Assembly (NCBI RefSeq): GCF_003367315.1
Contig: NZ_CP031415.1
Coordinates: 3,160,001-3,224,000, forward strand
Reading direction: 5' to 3'
Source: Saccharospirillum mangrovi
GTDB taxonomy: Bacteria; Pseudomonadota; Gammaproteobacteria; Pseudomonadales; Natronospirillaceae
DNA: 64,000 nt
The position numbers and the translations under genes are program-made. Below, in pieces: positions 42,322 through 58,866 of this stretch (positions are counted from its first letter, which is position 1; each line of letters begins with the position of its first letter). The notes under the pieces were generated by a model that did no database searches, was not told the DNA's origin, and saw only the letters and a list, made by a program, of their open reading frames with translations.

Positions 42322-43764
42322 TCAGCGTCGCGGCAACAACACCGCCGCTTCCAGACCCGCGCTGATGCGATTGCGCAACTTCAACTGACCGCCGTGCGCA
42401 TGCGCAATGTTGCGGGCAATGCTCAGGCCGAGCCCGGCACCGCCGGTGTTGCGATTGCGCGAGGTTTCCAGCCGCACGTATGGCTCGAATACCTTGTCGA
42501 TTTCCGCCTCGGGAATGCCAGGGCCGTTATCGACCACGTAGATTTTCAGCTCCTGACGACTGTCGACGATGTCGAGCCGCACCTGAGTGCCGTAGAACGC
42601 CGCGTTGTGCACCAGATTCGACAGGCAACGCTTCAGCGCCAGCGGCTTGCCGTAAAACGGCCAGCGCGCCATGCCGCGAATTTCCAACGGGTAGCCGAGC
42701 AACGCCAGATCGTCTTTCAGCGTCTGCACCATCTGGTTGATGTCGATCGGGTGAGTGTTTTCGTGCACATCGGTGCTGCGGCCTAAATCGAGCGCACCTT
42801 TGACCATGGCCTCGAGTTCTTCCAGATCCTTGATCATGCTCGATTTGACGCCGCTTTCGTCCATCATTTCGGCGCGCAGCCGCAAGCGGGTGATCGGCGT
42901 TTTCAGGTCGTGCGAAATCGCCGAGAACAGTCGTTCGCGGTCGTCAACGAAACGCAGCACCCGTTCCTGCATCAGGTTGAAGGCACGCGCCGTTTCTTTC
43001 ACTTCGCGAGTGCCTTTTTCTTCCAGCGGTGCCAGGTGAATGTCGGTGCCGAGTTGCCGCGCCGCCGTTGCCAGATTCGACAGCGGCCGCGTCATCCAGC
43101 GCACCACGAACCAGGCGATGGTGACCAGCACCACCAGCAAGATGGTCAGAAACAGCAATTGACCCTGATCGAGGTATTCGTTTTCCGACAGGAAATACGG
43201 GTCGGGCAACAGGCCCGCCAGATACAGCCATTCGCCTTCGCCAACCGGCACCTGGGCAACCAGCACCGGCGGCGGGTCGGGTTCCAGAATCAGGGTGTTT
43301 TGCGCCCAACGCGGCGGCAGATCGACCAGCCGGATGTCCGGTTCGTAGACGTGCAGAAAACGCGGGTCGGCGAATTCGATGTTCAGGTCCGCCAGCCGCT
43401 GGCCGAGTTTTTCTTCGATCGATTGCTGAAACTGGTCGAGAAACTGCTGCTTGGCGAGGCTGTCGCGAATCGGTTCGACCGGAATGAAGTTGTCGTTCAC
43501 CGACACCAGAAAGCGCGAACCGCCCATGTCGCGCAGTTGGTTGATGATCAGATGGCGGTAATCGCGCGGGTAGGCGCGGATAAATTCCATCGTCGAGCCG
43601 ACCGAAAACGCCATGTCGCGCGCCATCGATTCACCCTGCTGTTCGCGCTGGCCTTCGAGAAAATACAGCCAGACGTAGTTGCTGAAGCTGAAGGCGCTGA
43701 TCAGACCCAGCACCATCAGCGCCAGCAGACGGCTGTACAGCGAGGTGAAACTGAAGCGCGGCAT
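42322..43764 (-). CDS. EnvZ-like sensor histidine kinase
   Basis: 480 residues. Membrane helix 1 about 10-32 (LLALMVLGLISAFSFSNYVWLYF), a periplasmic sensor of about 170 residues, helix 2 about 197-217 (LLFLTILLVVLVTIAWFVV), HAMP, then the dimerisation/phosphoacceptor helix with H285 in FSAISHDLKTPITRLR. HATPase motifs: VHNAAFYGTQV (N box), VVDNGPGIPEAEID (G1) and GAGLGLSIARNIA (G2). Its ATG overlaps the response-regulator stop by one base (TAATG). The signal is unknown. EnvZ/AmgS- or RstB-like sensors share the layout. Confidence 0.92.
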   Translation of the reverse strand: MPRFSFTSLYSRLLALMVLGLISAFSFSNYVWLYFLEGQREQQGESMARDMAFSVGSTMEFIRAYPRDYRHLIINQLRDMGGSRFLVSVNDNFIPVEPIRDSLAKQQFLDQFQQSIEEKLGQRLADLNIEFADPRFLHVYEPDIRLVDLPPRWAQNTLILEPDPPPVLVAQVPVGEGEWLYLAGLLPDPYFLSENEYLDQGQLLFLTILLVVLVTIAWFVVRWMTRPLSNLATAARQLGTDIHLAPLEEKGTREVKETARAFNLMQERVLRFVDDRERLFSAISHDLKTPITRLRLRAEMMDESGVKSSMIKDLEELEAMVKGALDLGRSTDVHENTHPIDINQMVQTLKDDLALLGYPLEIRGMARWPFYGKPLALKRCLSNLVHNAAFYGTQVRLDIVDSRQELKIYVVDNGPGIPEAEIDKVFEPYVRLETSRNRNTGGAGLGLSIARNIAHAHGGQLKLRNRISAGLEAAVLLPRR

Positions 43765-44489
43765 TATTCGGGGCTGACCGGAACCGTCAGGATGTAGCCG
43801 GCGCCGCGCACCGTTTTAATCACTTGCGGCGATTTGCCGTCGTCGTTCAGACGCGACCGCAAACGGCTGATCTGCACATCGATGGAACGATCAAACGGCG
43901 ACGAATCGCGGCCGCGCAGCTCGTTGCTCAAGTCATCGCGACTGAGCACTTCGCCGGGTCGGCTGACAAACAGACGCAGCAAATTGAAGTCGGCACCGTT
44001 GAGCGAATGCTGGCCGCCGCTGGGGTCGGTCAGTTCGCGGTTGGTTAAATCGAGCAACCATTCGCCAAAACGCAGCCGTTGGCGGGCGTCGAGCGGCGAG
44101 CTGTCGGGGCCTTCGTCGTAACGGCGCAGCACCGCTTTGATGCGGGCCAGCAATTCACGGGGGTTGAACGGCTTGCCGACGTAATCGTCAGCGCCCAGTT
44201 CCAGGCCAATGATGCGGTCGGTTTCGTCGGAACCGGCGGTGAGCATGATGATCGGGATGCGTGAGCGGGCGCGCACTTCTTTGCACAGCGTGAAGCCGTC
44301 GTCGCCGGGCATCATGATGTCGAGGACGATCAGGTCAAAGCGTTCGTGCGGCCAAAGGTCGCGCATGTGCTGGCCATCGGCAGCGGTGGTGACCAGAAAT
44401 CCGTTTTTCTCAAGGTATTCCTTGAGCAGATTGCGGATGTCCTCGTCGTCGTCCACCACCAGGATGCGCTTTTGTTGTTCTGGGTGCAT
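43764..44489 (-). CDS. OmpR-family response regulator
   Basis: 241 residues from ATG 44489 (MHPEQQKRILVVDDDEDIR); the frame is open upstream to 44768, but that part has no family features and overlaps the cyaA promoter side. Receiver domain 1-125: acidic pocket DDD13-15, phosphoacceptor D57 in LIVLDIMMPG, T/S and K in LTAG and VGKPFNPREL. The C-terminal winged helix (about 140-238) has LLRLFVSRPGEVLSRDDL and SPFDRSIDVQISRLRSRL. Paired with the kinase that follows it. Confidence 0.94.
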   Translation of the reverse strand: MHPEQQKRILVVDDDEDIRNLLKEYLEKNGFLVTTAADGQHMRDLWPHERFDLIVLDIMMPGDDGFTLCKEVRARSRIPIIMLTAGSDETDRIIGLELGADDYVGKPFNPRELLARIKAVLRRYDEGPDSSPLDARQRLRFGEWLLDLTNRELTDPSGGQHSLNGADFNLLRLFVSRPGEVLSRDDLSNELRGRDSSPFDRSIDVQISRLRSRLNDDGKSPQVIKTVRGAGYILTVPVSPE

Positions 44490-44727
44490 CGGAGTTCCAC
44501 TGCTGGTTGGGGCAGATGTTGGGCAAACAGTGCCGGAAATACCCGCACCTGACCGGCTGAATACACCAGCAATCAGGTTCGGACCGGCGCGAAAGTCTAA
44601 CGGTGCTCGCCGCCCACTTGGGTAACAAAGTATATCATCGTCGTCGGAACTGAGACGACGACCACGTTTCAGGCCAAAACTTTGCATTACACTGACTTGA
44701 ATTTTGCTGCCAAATCCGAGAAGAGCA
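44490..44727. promoter_or_regulatory. Divergent region between the response-regulator and cyaA genes
   Basis: 238 bp. Contains an inverted repeat CGTCGTC (44639-44645) / GACGACG (44654-44660) with an 8-nt loop, a TATATC hexamer near 44631, and TTGCAT near 44688. No complete promoter pair is convincing. No CRP-type TGTGA-N6-TCACA site was seen, so autoregulation of cyaA by cAMP is not supported here. Confidence 0.35.
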
Positions 44728-47616
44728 GTGACCAAACACCAACAGGCGCCCCAGGAGGCATTACGCACCTACCGTGATCGGTTTCTGGCGATCAATGACG
44801 GTCGTTTAACGCGCCTGCGTGAAAGTCTGCAAACCAAGCAGAAACAGTGTCTGGATCTGCTGCCGCTGCTGTTCCACACCCATTTGCGCGGCTCGCCGGG
44901 CTACTTTGTCGAGCCGGATGTACCGGTTGGTCTGGTGCAATATCAGCCCAACCAGGGCACGTTGAGCCTGCTGCAACAGGTGAATTTCTCCGCCCGTCCA
45001 GGCACCGCTCGCGCCATGTATCCGCAAATTGCCGGTCTGTATCTGATGGGTTCTTCCGGATCGGTGGCGCAATCGACCAGTTCCGACCTCGATATCTGGC
45101 TGTGCTACAAGCCGGGCCTGACCCAGCATCAGATCGACCTGCTGGAAACCAAGGCCGAGATGATCAGCCATTGGGCGGAAGGTTTTAACCTGGAAGTGCA
45201 CTTTTTCCTGATGAACTCGCAACAGTTCGAGGCGGGCGATCAACGCTCGCTGACCGGCGAAAACTGCGGCTCCACTCAGCACTTCCTGTTGCTCGACGAG
45301 TTCTACCGCACCGGCCAGTTACTCGCCGGCGCGCCGCCGGCCTGGTGGTTTGTACCAGCGCAGCAGGAAAACCGCTACGACGATCTGGTGCGCGAATTCC
45401 GCGGCCGTGGCGTTGCTCGACTGGAAGAGTCGATCGACTTCGGCGCTCTGCCGAATTTGCCCGCGGGTGAGTTCATCGGTGCCGGTATGTGGCAGCTGTA
45501 CAAAGGCATCGATTCGCCGCACAAATCGGTGCTGAAACTGCTGTTGCTGGAAGTCTACGCGCGCGATTTTCCCAACGTCACCAGCCTGGCGCACCAGTAC
45601 AAAAACGCGGTTCATGATGGCGTGACCGAGCTGAACGAACTCGACCCTTACGTCATGCTGTACCGGCGCATCGAGAGTTATCTCAGTGGTCGCAGTGAAC
45701 ACAGCCGGCTGGAACTGATTCGCCGCTGCTTCTATTTCAAGGCCGGCATTCAGTTGTCGCGCCCTGTCAAAGTCAGCACCTGGCGGCGTCAGTTGATGGC
45801 TGAACTGACCAAAGAATGGGGCTGGCAAAGCGACTATCTGGCCTATCTGGACGGCCACGCCAGCTGGCCGGTGCAAGACATCATGGCCGAGCGCAAATTG
45901 CTGATTAACGAACTGACGCGCTCGTACCGATTCCTGACGCAGTTCGCCGCCGAACACGAAAGCAATCACCTGATGAGTCAGCAGGATTTGCTGATTTTAA
46001 GTCGCAAACTGCACGCTGCCTTCGACCGCCGGCGCGGCAAAATCGACTTCATCAGCTTCGGCCATCAGGTCGATCTCAGCCACGAAAAAATCCGCATCAA
46101 GGAAGTCGGCCCGCGCAAAGGCCAGCCGTCGCATTGGGTCGCACACAGCCAGTTACCCAACGGCCAGATTGGCAGCACGCTGAAAAAATCCAGCGGCTTG
46201 CTGGAAACCATGTTGTGGTGCCACCTCAACGGTTTACTGGCGGCGCACCTGCACATCCCGGTGTTCACCCAGTTCAGTTCAATCACCAATTTCGAAGTGC
46301 GCAAAACGCTGGCCGATTTGCGCCAATCGTTGCCACTGAACATGCCGCCGGTCCCTGCGTCGAACTTCTACAAGCCGGCACAGGTTGAGCGCGTATTGCT
46401 GTTCAGCAACCTCGGTTGCGATCCGTTACAGCATTTGACCCGGCGCGGTTTGCAGAAAATTTCCGCGCGCTCAAACAGCCTCGATTTCAGTTCGCTGCGT
46501 GAAAATCTGGTCGCCAGTATCGACATGGTGGTGATCAATTCCTGGGGCGAAGTGGTGGTCGAACATTTCGATCAGCAAGACGCCCTGCCACAGGCGATTC
46601 ACTTTTTGCTGTCGCTGCTGGCGCGCCAGAAATATGTGCATCGGCCGATGCTCGAATCGTTCTGCCACAACCAGACGCGGCCGCAAGCCATCGCCAAACG
46701 CATTCAGGATTTGTTCGAAGACGCGGTAACTGCGCTGTACGACTACGCGCGCAAACAGCCGGTGCGCTTCCTCTACAACCTGGGCCAGCAATATCAGGCA
46801 CTGACCATCAACAAACGCCAGCTCAACAGCCTGAGTTTTGATACCGAAGCCGAACTGGTGGACTGGCTCGGCCAGGAACAGGCCCAACGCAACCGCATCC
46901 TGCCGGACCGGCATTTTGAGAGCGACAAGAACCGGCTGCGCGCGGTGATTGACCAGCAGGAAGAACAAGGCCTGACGCTGATCTACCAACTGGCCAAGCG
47001 CGTCGCGACGGTCTACTTAATCGACGAAAACGGTTCACTGTTGAGCTTCCGCCAGGCGTGCCGCACCAAGACCAGCCTGCTGGCCTCGCTGCTGCGTTTT
47101 GTGAAAATCACCGAACACCGGCGTCAGGCGCTCGACAGCGAACTGTCGACACCCTCGCTGCCGATCCAGTGCTATGAAATGACGCTGCTGCCGAGCGGTA
47201 TTCCGACGATGAAACGCGTCGGTACCGCCGGTTTGCTGGACGACAAGCAAACCAGCAACGTTCAAGTAATGATGGAGCTGGGGCCGGACGGCCAACAGGA
47301 ATTCGTGTTGCTGTGCCACGATCGCGAATTTTCCAGCCAGGAATTGGGCGACGATTTCTTCCCGCAGGTTGCAGCCTGCATTCTTGCGGCCCGCCCGGAC
47401 AACGAACCTTACCCGATGTACATCACCGACTTGTCATTGTCGGATCGCATCACCGCCGGTCTGCCCAACGGCCAGGCGCAAACGATTCATTACCTGCGTT
47501 ACAAACTGCGCCTGGAACAGCGCATCAACGAAGCGCTGCTGGTGCAGGCGCGACTGCTTCAGTCCGCCCGTTCGGCCGAGGTAATACCGATCGACGCCGC
47601 CAACGATTCCAAATAA
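44728..47616 (+). CDS. cyaA: Class I adenylate cyclase
   Basis: 962 residues from GTG 44728 (GAGAAGAG just upstream); a TTG at 44704 is the alternative. It makes cAMP from ATP. The catalytic N-terminal half contains the nucleotidyltransferase signature LMGSSGSVAQSTSSDLDIW (about residues 108-126) with the metal aspartates in SDLD, as in enterobacterial CyaA. The C-terminal half is the regulatory part (HVFTQFSSI-type region, RLEQRINEALLVQ near the end). The 3' end overlaps the convergent cheW-like gene by 58 bp. In pseudomonads the Chp system raises cAMP through CyaB; here a class I cyclase lies directly beside the chp cluster, which may be coincidence. Confidence 0.93.
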   Translation: MTKHQQAPQEALRTYRDRFLAINDGRLTRLRESLQTKQKQCLDLLPLLFHTHLRGSPGYFVEPDVPVGLVQYQPNQGTLSLLQQVNFSARPGTARAMYPQIAGLYLMGSSGSVAQSTSSDLDIWLCYKPGLTQHQIDLLETKAEMISHWAEGFNLEVHFFLMNSQQFEAGDQRSLTGENCGSTQHFLLLDEFYRTGQLLAGAPPAWWFVPAQQENRYDDLVREFRGRGVARLEESIDFGALPNLPAGEFIGAGMWQLYKGIDSPHKSVLKLLLLEVYARDFPNVTSLAHQYKNAVHDGVTELNELDPYVMLYRRIESYLSGRSEHSRLELIRRCFYFKAGIQLSRPVKVSTWRRQLMAELTKEWGWQSDYLAYLDGHASWPVQDIMAERKLLINELTRSYRFLTQFAAEHESNHLMSQQDLLILSRKLHAAFDRRRGKIDFISFGHQVDLSHEKIRIKEVGPRKGQPSHWVAHSQLPNGQIGSTLKKSSGLLETMLWCHLNGLLAAHLHIPVFTQFSSITNFEVRKTLADLRQSLPLNMPPVPASNFYKPAQVERVLLFSNLGCDPLQHLTRRGLQKISARSNSLDFSSLRENLVASIDMVVINSWGEVVVEHFDQQDALPQAIHFLLSLLARQKYVHRPMLESFCHNQTRPQAIAKRIQDLFEDAVTALYDYARKQPVRFLYNLGQQYQALTINKRQLNSLSFDTEAELVDWLGQEQAQRNRILPDRHFESDKNRLRAVIDQQEEQGLTLIYQLAKRVATVYLIDENGSLLSFRQACRTKTSLLASLLRFVKITEHRRQALDSELSTPSLPIQCYEMTLLPSGIPTMKRVGTAGLLDDKQTSNVQVMMELGPDGQQEFVLLCHDREFSSQELGDDFFPQVAACILAARPDNEPYPMYITDLSLSDRITAGLPNGQAQTIHYLRYKLRLEQRINEALLVQARLLQSARSAEVIPIDAANDSK

Positions 47617-48057
47617 TCCAGATCCGGAATACTCGCCTTACCCAGTTGGGTAATCACCGCCAACCGTTCGGCGCGGGTGCAGCGCGCCAGGCTGTCTTCG
47701 CGCACTTCGGCGTCGCTCAGGCGCAACAGCCGAGGAATGCCCTGAATGCGCAGCGCCCAGAATGGCAATGCGGCACCGTCGCTGAGTGTGTTGAAAATCG
47801 CCAGACGCACGCCGGGCGAATCCGGCGCCTGGGTCTGGCCGTTGGCCGCTTCGTAACTGAGCACCGGCAGCGACTGCCCGCGCCAGTCCAGCCGACCCAG
47901 CAGCCAGACGGGGGCATCGGGCACGGCTTGCAAGGTGGCTTTGGCGACCACTTCGGCAATGGCAACTTGCGGCACCAGCAGGCTTTTTTGCTGCATCGGA
48001 ACCCAGAATGTTGCCAGGCGCTCATCGCCCGTTCCGGCTGTCGCTGTAGCTTCCGAC

Positions 48058-48068
<11 letters not shown>
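47559..48068 (-). CDS. chpC: CheW-like coupling protein (ChpC position)
   Basis: 169 residues from GTG 48068, preceded by GGGAG, overlapping the chpA end by 11 bp. A CheW domain is seen: FWVPMQQKSLLVPQVAIAEVV, WLLGRLDWRGQSLPVLSYE, RLAIFNTL, IPRLLRLSDAEVRED. In Pseudomonas chpC lies after chpA and couples an alternative receptor to the kinase. The reading frame stays open to 48188, but that part is shadowed by chpA. The C-terminal 19 codons overlap the convergent cyaA end, an unusually long tail-to-tail overlap. Symbol by position. Confidence 0.85.
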
Positions 48069-55287
<7,219 letters not shown>

Positions 55288-55457
55288 GCCGTTACCCCTT
55301 GTGTTGCGTATCGGTCAGCCGCCGCGGTCGGCCACTGGCGGCACAGCTTAGCTGCCCGTTGGTATTCTGACTCAAGTTCGCTTCCCTTGCCTGTCTGACG
55401 GCACGACACCGTTATTGTATCGGCCTGTCGCGGCCAGTCTGTAATGTCGGTCGTGCA
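55288..55457 (-). promoter_or_regulatory. Spacer with a possible chpA promoter
   Basis: 170 bp between the pilJ stop and the chpA ATG. On the minus strand TTACAG (55444-55439) and TACAAT (55419-55414) form a -35/-10 pair with a rather long 19-bp spacer. It may give chpA expression separate from pilH-pilI-pilJ. Confidence 0.4.
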
Positions 55458-57548
55458 TTAACGAATGGTGCCGTTGTCATCCAGCGCTGGCAAAAACGGC
55501 ACGATGGCCTCGTCCGGCGGCAATTTGAAGCCAGCCACCGAGGAGCGCAGGTCGTTCGCCAGTTGCGCCAGATTGCCAATCGAGCGCGCGGTGGCGTTGG
55601 TGCCAGCCGATGTCTGCGATGTGATTTCCTGAATGACGTTCATGGTGTTGGAAATGTGCCCGGCCGACGACGCCTGTTTGCGCGCGGCATTGGAAATGGC
55701 CTGGATCAGATTGGCCAGCGTGCGTGACACCGCTTCGATTTCCTCCAGCGCAACGCCAGCGTCTTGCGCTAAATGAGCGCCGCGTACCACTTCGGCGACG
55801 GTCTGCTCCATCGACAACACCGCTTCGTTGGTGTCGTTCTGAATGGTGTTGACCAAGGCTTCAATCTGCCGCGTTGCGGCCGACGACCGTTCGGCCAGTC
55901 GCTGCACTTCGTCGGCAACAACGGCGAAACCACGGCCGGTGTCGCCGGCCATTGACGCCTGGATGGCCGCGTTCAGCGCCAAAATGTTGGTCTGGTCGGC
56001 GATGTCATTAATCAGCGAGACGATATCGCCGATTTCCTGCGACGACTCGCCGAGCCGCTTGATGCGCTTGGAGGTGTCCTGAATCTGTTCGCGGATGTTG
56101 TCCATGCCGCTGATCGTCGCCTGCACGCCGTCGGCGCCTTTCTTGGCGATATCGACCGAACGCTCGGCCACACCGGCCGATTCCAAGGCGTTGGTCGATA
56201 CCTGATCAATCGACATCGCCATTTCGTTCACCGCCGCCGACGCACCGCTGATTTCCTGCGCCTGATGGTCGGACGCTTCGGCCAGGTGCATGGCCGTCGC
56301 CTGCGTCTGTTGGGCGGCGGCGGAGACTTCGACAGCGGTAGAGTTGATCGACGACACCAACTGCCGCATCTGATCAATGGCGAAGTTAATCGAATCAGCA
56401 ATGGCGCCGGTGAAATCTTCGGTGACGGTGGCCTGAGCGGTCAGGTCGCCATCGGCGAGGTCAGCCAGTTCATCGAGCAGGCGCAGAATGGCGTTCTGGT
56501 TTTGTTCGTTGGCCGCAGCGGTAGCGCGCAAATCGCGCTGGGTGTCGCGCACGATGATGAACACCGCCAGCATCACCAGCACCAACGCCAGCGCGCCCAG
56601 GCCATACAAAATCCAGTCGCTGCCGAGCGGCCGCTGGTTGGCTTCCTGCTGAATGCGCGCCGCCAGCGCTGAGGTTTCTTCCAGCAAATACTGCGATTCG
56701 GCAAAGATGGCGCCGGCCGATTCACGCACCGCCAGCAATTCCGGCGAGGTGTCGATGATGGCGCGCACCGAGGCCGACACCCGCTCGAACAGCCGGTCGA
56801 TTTCATCCAGCGTTTCGCGCGCCGCCAAATCCTGAACCTGCTCGATGCTGTCGTCGGCGCTGCCCTGGCGCATGCCGTTCAACACGCGCTGAAACTGAAT
56901 GGCGTCGCGCTCGAAATTATCGGCCGCGACCACCGCGCCTTCGCCGCCAACACGCACTCGGTTGATCGAGCGCATGATGCGTTCAGCCAGCCAGATTTGC
57001 CGCGTCGCCAGGGCAACCTGTGCCGGTTCGGCGTCGCCACGCAACATGATTTCGACCACTTCGTCGTATTCGACCTGCATCTCCGGCACGCGCGCCGCCA
57101 GCACTTCAGCGATGGCGTGCAGATTGAGAATGATGTCGCGCGATTCGACGATGCGTTCGGCGTTGCGGCTGACCGACGCCCAGACGTGCGCCAGTTGTTC
57201 GGTATCGATATTGGCAGCGTGTTCCGCCAGCGGTGGCGTGCCGTTTTGATCGTTGCCATCGAGCACGTAGTCGTAGCGCGCCTGGAAGGCATCACGGGCG
57301 CGTTGCAGCGAGGCGAAGGCATCGCTCTGGCCGGCCGAGGCTTCCGAGGCGTTCTTGGCGATTTCCTGCGACAGCACGCGCAACTCGCCCACCTGATCGA
57401 GCAAATCCTGGTCGATGCCGTTCAGGCGGAAGTTCTGATACACCAACACCACCAGCGCCAGAATCACCACCAGCAAGGCGCCCAGCAACAAACCGAGTTG
57501 TCGGTTGGTTCCGAGCAGGGTCAGCACCTTGCCGCTGTTGTGCTTCAT
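55458..57548 (-). CDS. pilJ: Type IV pilus chemoreceptor PilJ
   Basis: 696 residues. Membrane helix 1 about 15-38 (LGLLLGALLVVILALVVLVYQ), then two PilJ-type periplasmic modules with the repeated pattern GELRVLSQEIAKNASEAS and FARDAFQARYDYVLDG-like helices. Membrane helix 2 is about 310-330 (WILYGLGALALVLVMLAVFII), followed by HAMP and the signalling hairpin with INDIADQTNILALNAAIQA. It senses pilin or surface contact and drives ChpA through PilI. It lies between pilI (22 bp) and chpA. pilK (methyltransferase), which follows pilJ in Pseudomonas, is absent. Confidence 0.94.
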   Translation of the reverse strand: MKHNSGKVLTLLGTNRQLGLLLGALLVVILALVVLVYQNFRLNGIDQDLLDQVGELRVLSQEIAKNASEASAGQSDAFASLQRARDAFQARYDYVLDGNDQNGTPPLAEHAANIDTEQLAHVWASVSRNAERIVESRDIILNLHAIAEVLAARVPEMQVEYDEVVEIMLRGDAEPAQVALATRQIWLAERIMRSINRVRVGGEGAVVAADNFERDAIQFQRVLNGMRQGSADDSIEQVQDLAARETLDEIDRLFERVSASVRAIIDTSPELLAVRESAGAIFAESQYLLEETSALAARIQQEANQRPLGSDWILYGLGALALVLVMLAVFIIVRDTQRDLRATAAANEQNQNAILRLLDELADLADGDLTAQATVTEDFTGAIADSINFAIDQMRQLVSSINSTAVEVSAAAQQTQATAMHLAEASDHQAQEISGASAAVNEMAMSIDQVSTNALESAGVAERSVDIAKKGADGVQATISGMDNIREQIQDTSKRIKRLGESSQEIGDIVSLINDIADQTNILALNAAIQASMAGDTGRGFAVVADEVQRLAERSSAATRQIEALVNTIQNDTNEAVLSMEQTVAEVVRGAHLAQDAGVALEEIEAVSRTLANLIQAISNAARKQASSAGHISNTMNVIQEITSQTSAGTNATARSIGNLAQLANDLRSSVAGFKLPPDEAIVPFLPALDDNGTIR

Positions 57549-57570
57549 GCAAACACCTCGGACACAGGCA

Positions 57571-58116
57571 TCACGACAGCGCTACCTGCTGAAATTGGGG
57601 ATGGGCCACCAGCGCCGTCAGGCTGATCAGCGCCCACTGGCGTTGATCGCGCCGGTACTGGCCGCGAATAAAGGGTTGCAGGCTGGCGGCGATGTCGGGC
57701 ATTTCGGTGGAAAAATCCTCGTCGGCAAAATGCTGCATGCCTTCAAGCGCATCGACCACCAGACCGTCGCTTTGCTCGCCCTGCTCGACCACCAGCACCG
57801 GCCGGCCGCGATGTGGACGGCCGCTGCTGTCGCCCAAATCAAAAAAGCGCGGCAAGTCGAGCAATGGCAACAACCGGCCGCGCACATTGGCAACGCCCAA
57901 TACCCAAGCCTGCACATTGGGCAATCGCGTTACCTTGGGCGCCTGCAGAATTTCACTTACCTCAGACATCGCCACCACCAGCGCGTGTGGCCCGAGCCGG
58001 AAACCGATGCCGCTCCAGGCGGCGTCGAGGTCGGGTGCATCGGGCAAATCCGTCGCCTGCACGCGGTAACGCTGGGCGAGATCGCGCAACAGGGCCAGAG
58101 GCGTCAGCACCGCCAT
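57571..58116 (-). CDS. pilI: CheW-like coupling protein PilI
   Basis: 181 residues. An N-terminal ~35 residues (LALLRDLAQRYRVQATDLP) precede a CheW domain: GIGFRLGPHALVVAMSEVSEIL, VLGVANVRGRLLPLLDLPRFF and RVLVVEQGEQSDGLVVDAL-like strands (GRPVLVVEQGEQ). PilI links PilJ to ChpA. It starts 9 bp after the pilH stop. Confidence 0.92.
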   Translation of the reverse strand: MAVLTPLALLRDLAQRYRVQATDLPDAPDLDAAWSGIGFRLGPHALVVAMSEVSEILQAPKVTRLPNVQAWVLGVANVRGRLLPLLDLPRFFDLGDSSGRPHRGRPVLVVEQGEQSDGLVVDALEGMQHFADEDFSTEMPDIAASLQPFIRGQYRRDQRQWALISLTALVAHPQFQQVALS

Positions 58117-58125
58117 AACGGGAAA

Positions 58126-58503
58126 TCAGTCCGCAACCTTGCCGGCCAGCGCCGCGTTGATCACGTCGGCCAACTGGTCATCGGTGACCGGCTTGACCAG
58201 ATAACCGCTGGCGCCCTGGCGCTTGCCCCAGACGCGGTCGGTTTCCTGATCTTTGGTGGTCACGATGATGACCGGGATGTGCGCGGTGTCGGCGCCTTTG
58301 GTCAGTTGGCGCGTCGCCTGAAAACCGTTCAGGCCGGGCATAACAATGTCCATCAACACCACATCGGGCAGTTCCTGGCGCGCCAGTGCCACGCCATCGG
58401 CGCCGTTATCGGCAGTCAGGACGTCATGGCCGTGCTTTTCCAGCATGCCCTGAAAGGCGTAAGTCTCAGTCGGGGAGTCATCAACAATCAGCACGCGAGC
58501 CAT
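58126..58503 (-). CDS. pilH: CheY-like response regulator PilH
   Basis: 125-residue single receiver domain. Acidic pocket D8-D9, phosphoacceptor D52 in VVLMDIVMPGLNGFQATRQL, Thr/Lys in IIVTTKDQETDRVWGKRQGA and LVKPV. The N-terminus MARVLIVDDSPTETYAFQGM and the VWGKRQGA segment identify PilH rather than PilG. PilH favours pilus retraction or acts as a phosphate sink in the Chp system. It is the first gene of the cluster here; PilG, which normally precedes it, is missing. Confidence 0.93.
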   Translation of the reverse strand: MARVLIVDDSPTETYAFQGMLEKHGHDVLTADNGADGVALARQELPDVVLMDIVMPGLNGFQATRQLTKGADTAHIPVIIVTTKDQETDRVWGKRQGASGYLVKPVTDDQLADVINAALAGKVAD

Positions 58504-58866
58504 CTTGATTCCACTGTTCCGGTCGTTGCGGGCACGGTGCCCGGTCTGGGTTGGTGTGAGTCTGGCAATGCGGTCGATCGCGAATCGACGTCAAGCCATT
58601 GGGATGGTGCTGTGAGTGCGGGTCAACCGAAGCACAGTGTCGGCCATGAAATCGCCGTCAAAGCCCCGACAAATCGCCCGTCGCCCGCCTCGAAAACCGT
58701 CAAAACTTTTACCACAGAACGGGGTTATCCGCCATAACCGGGTCGCTCGCGGCGCGGCTCACAGGCGGCCGTTCCAGTGCACAAACCCAAGCGTTCGACA
58801 CGGTTGTTTTTGCGACCGGCGGCATCCATTACCATAGCCCTCATTTTCCAGCGAAGGCGAACACAC
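58504..58866. promoter_or_regulatory. Divergent pilH/gshB intergenic region without pilG
   Basis: 363 bp. In Pseudomonas the pilG gene lies at this place; here no receiver-domain coding sequence or remnant can be read in any frame. A short hairpin GGTTAT (58723-58728) / ATAACC (58734-58739) is present, as is a T-rich stretch near 58803-58811. GCGAAGGCGA just before 58867 holds the gshB ribosome site. No clear -35/-10 pair was found for either direction. Confidence 0.45.

Noticed and set aside
58616-58837. Possible remnant of pilG between pilH and gshB
   Set aside because: The open frame has no receiver-domain features (no acidic pocket, no MDxxMP-like motif).
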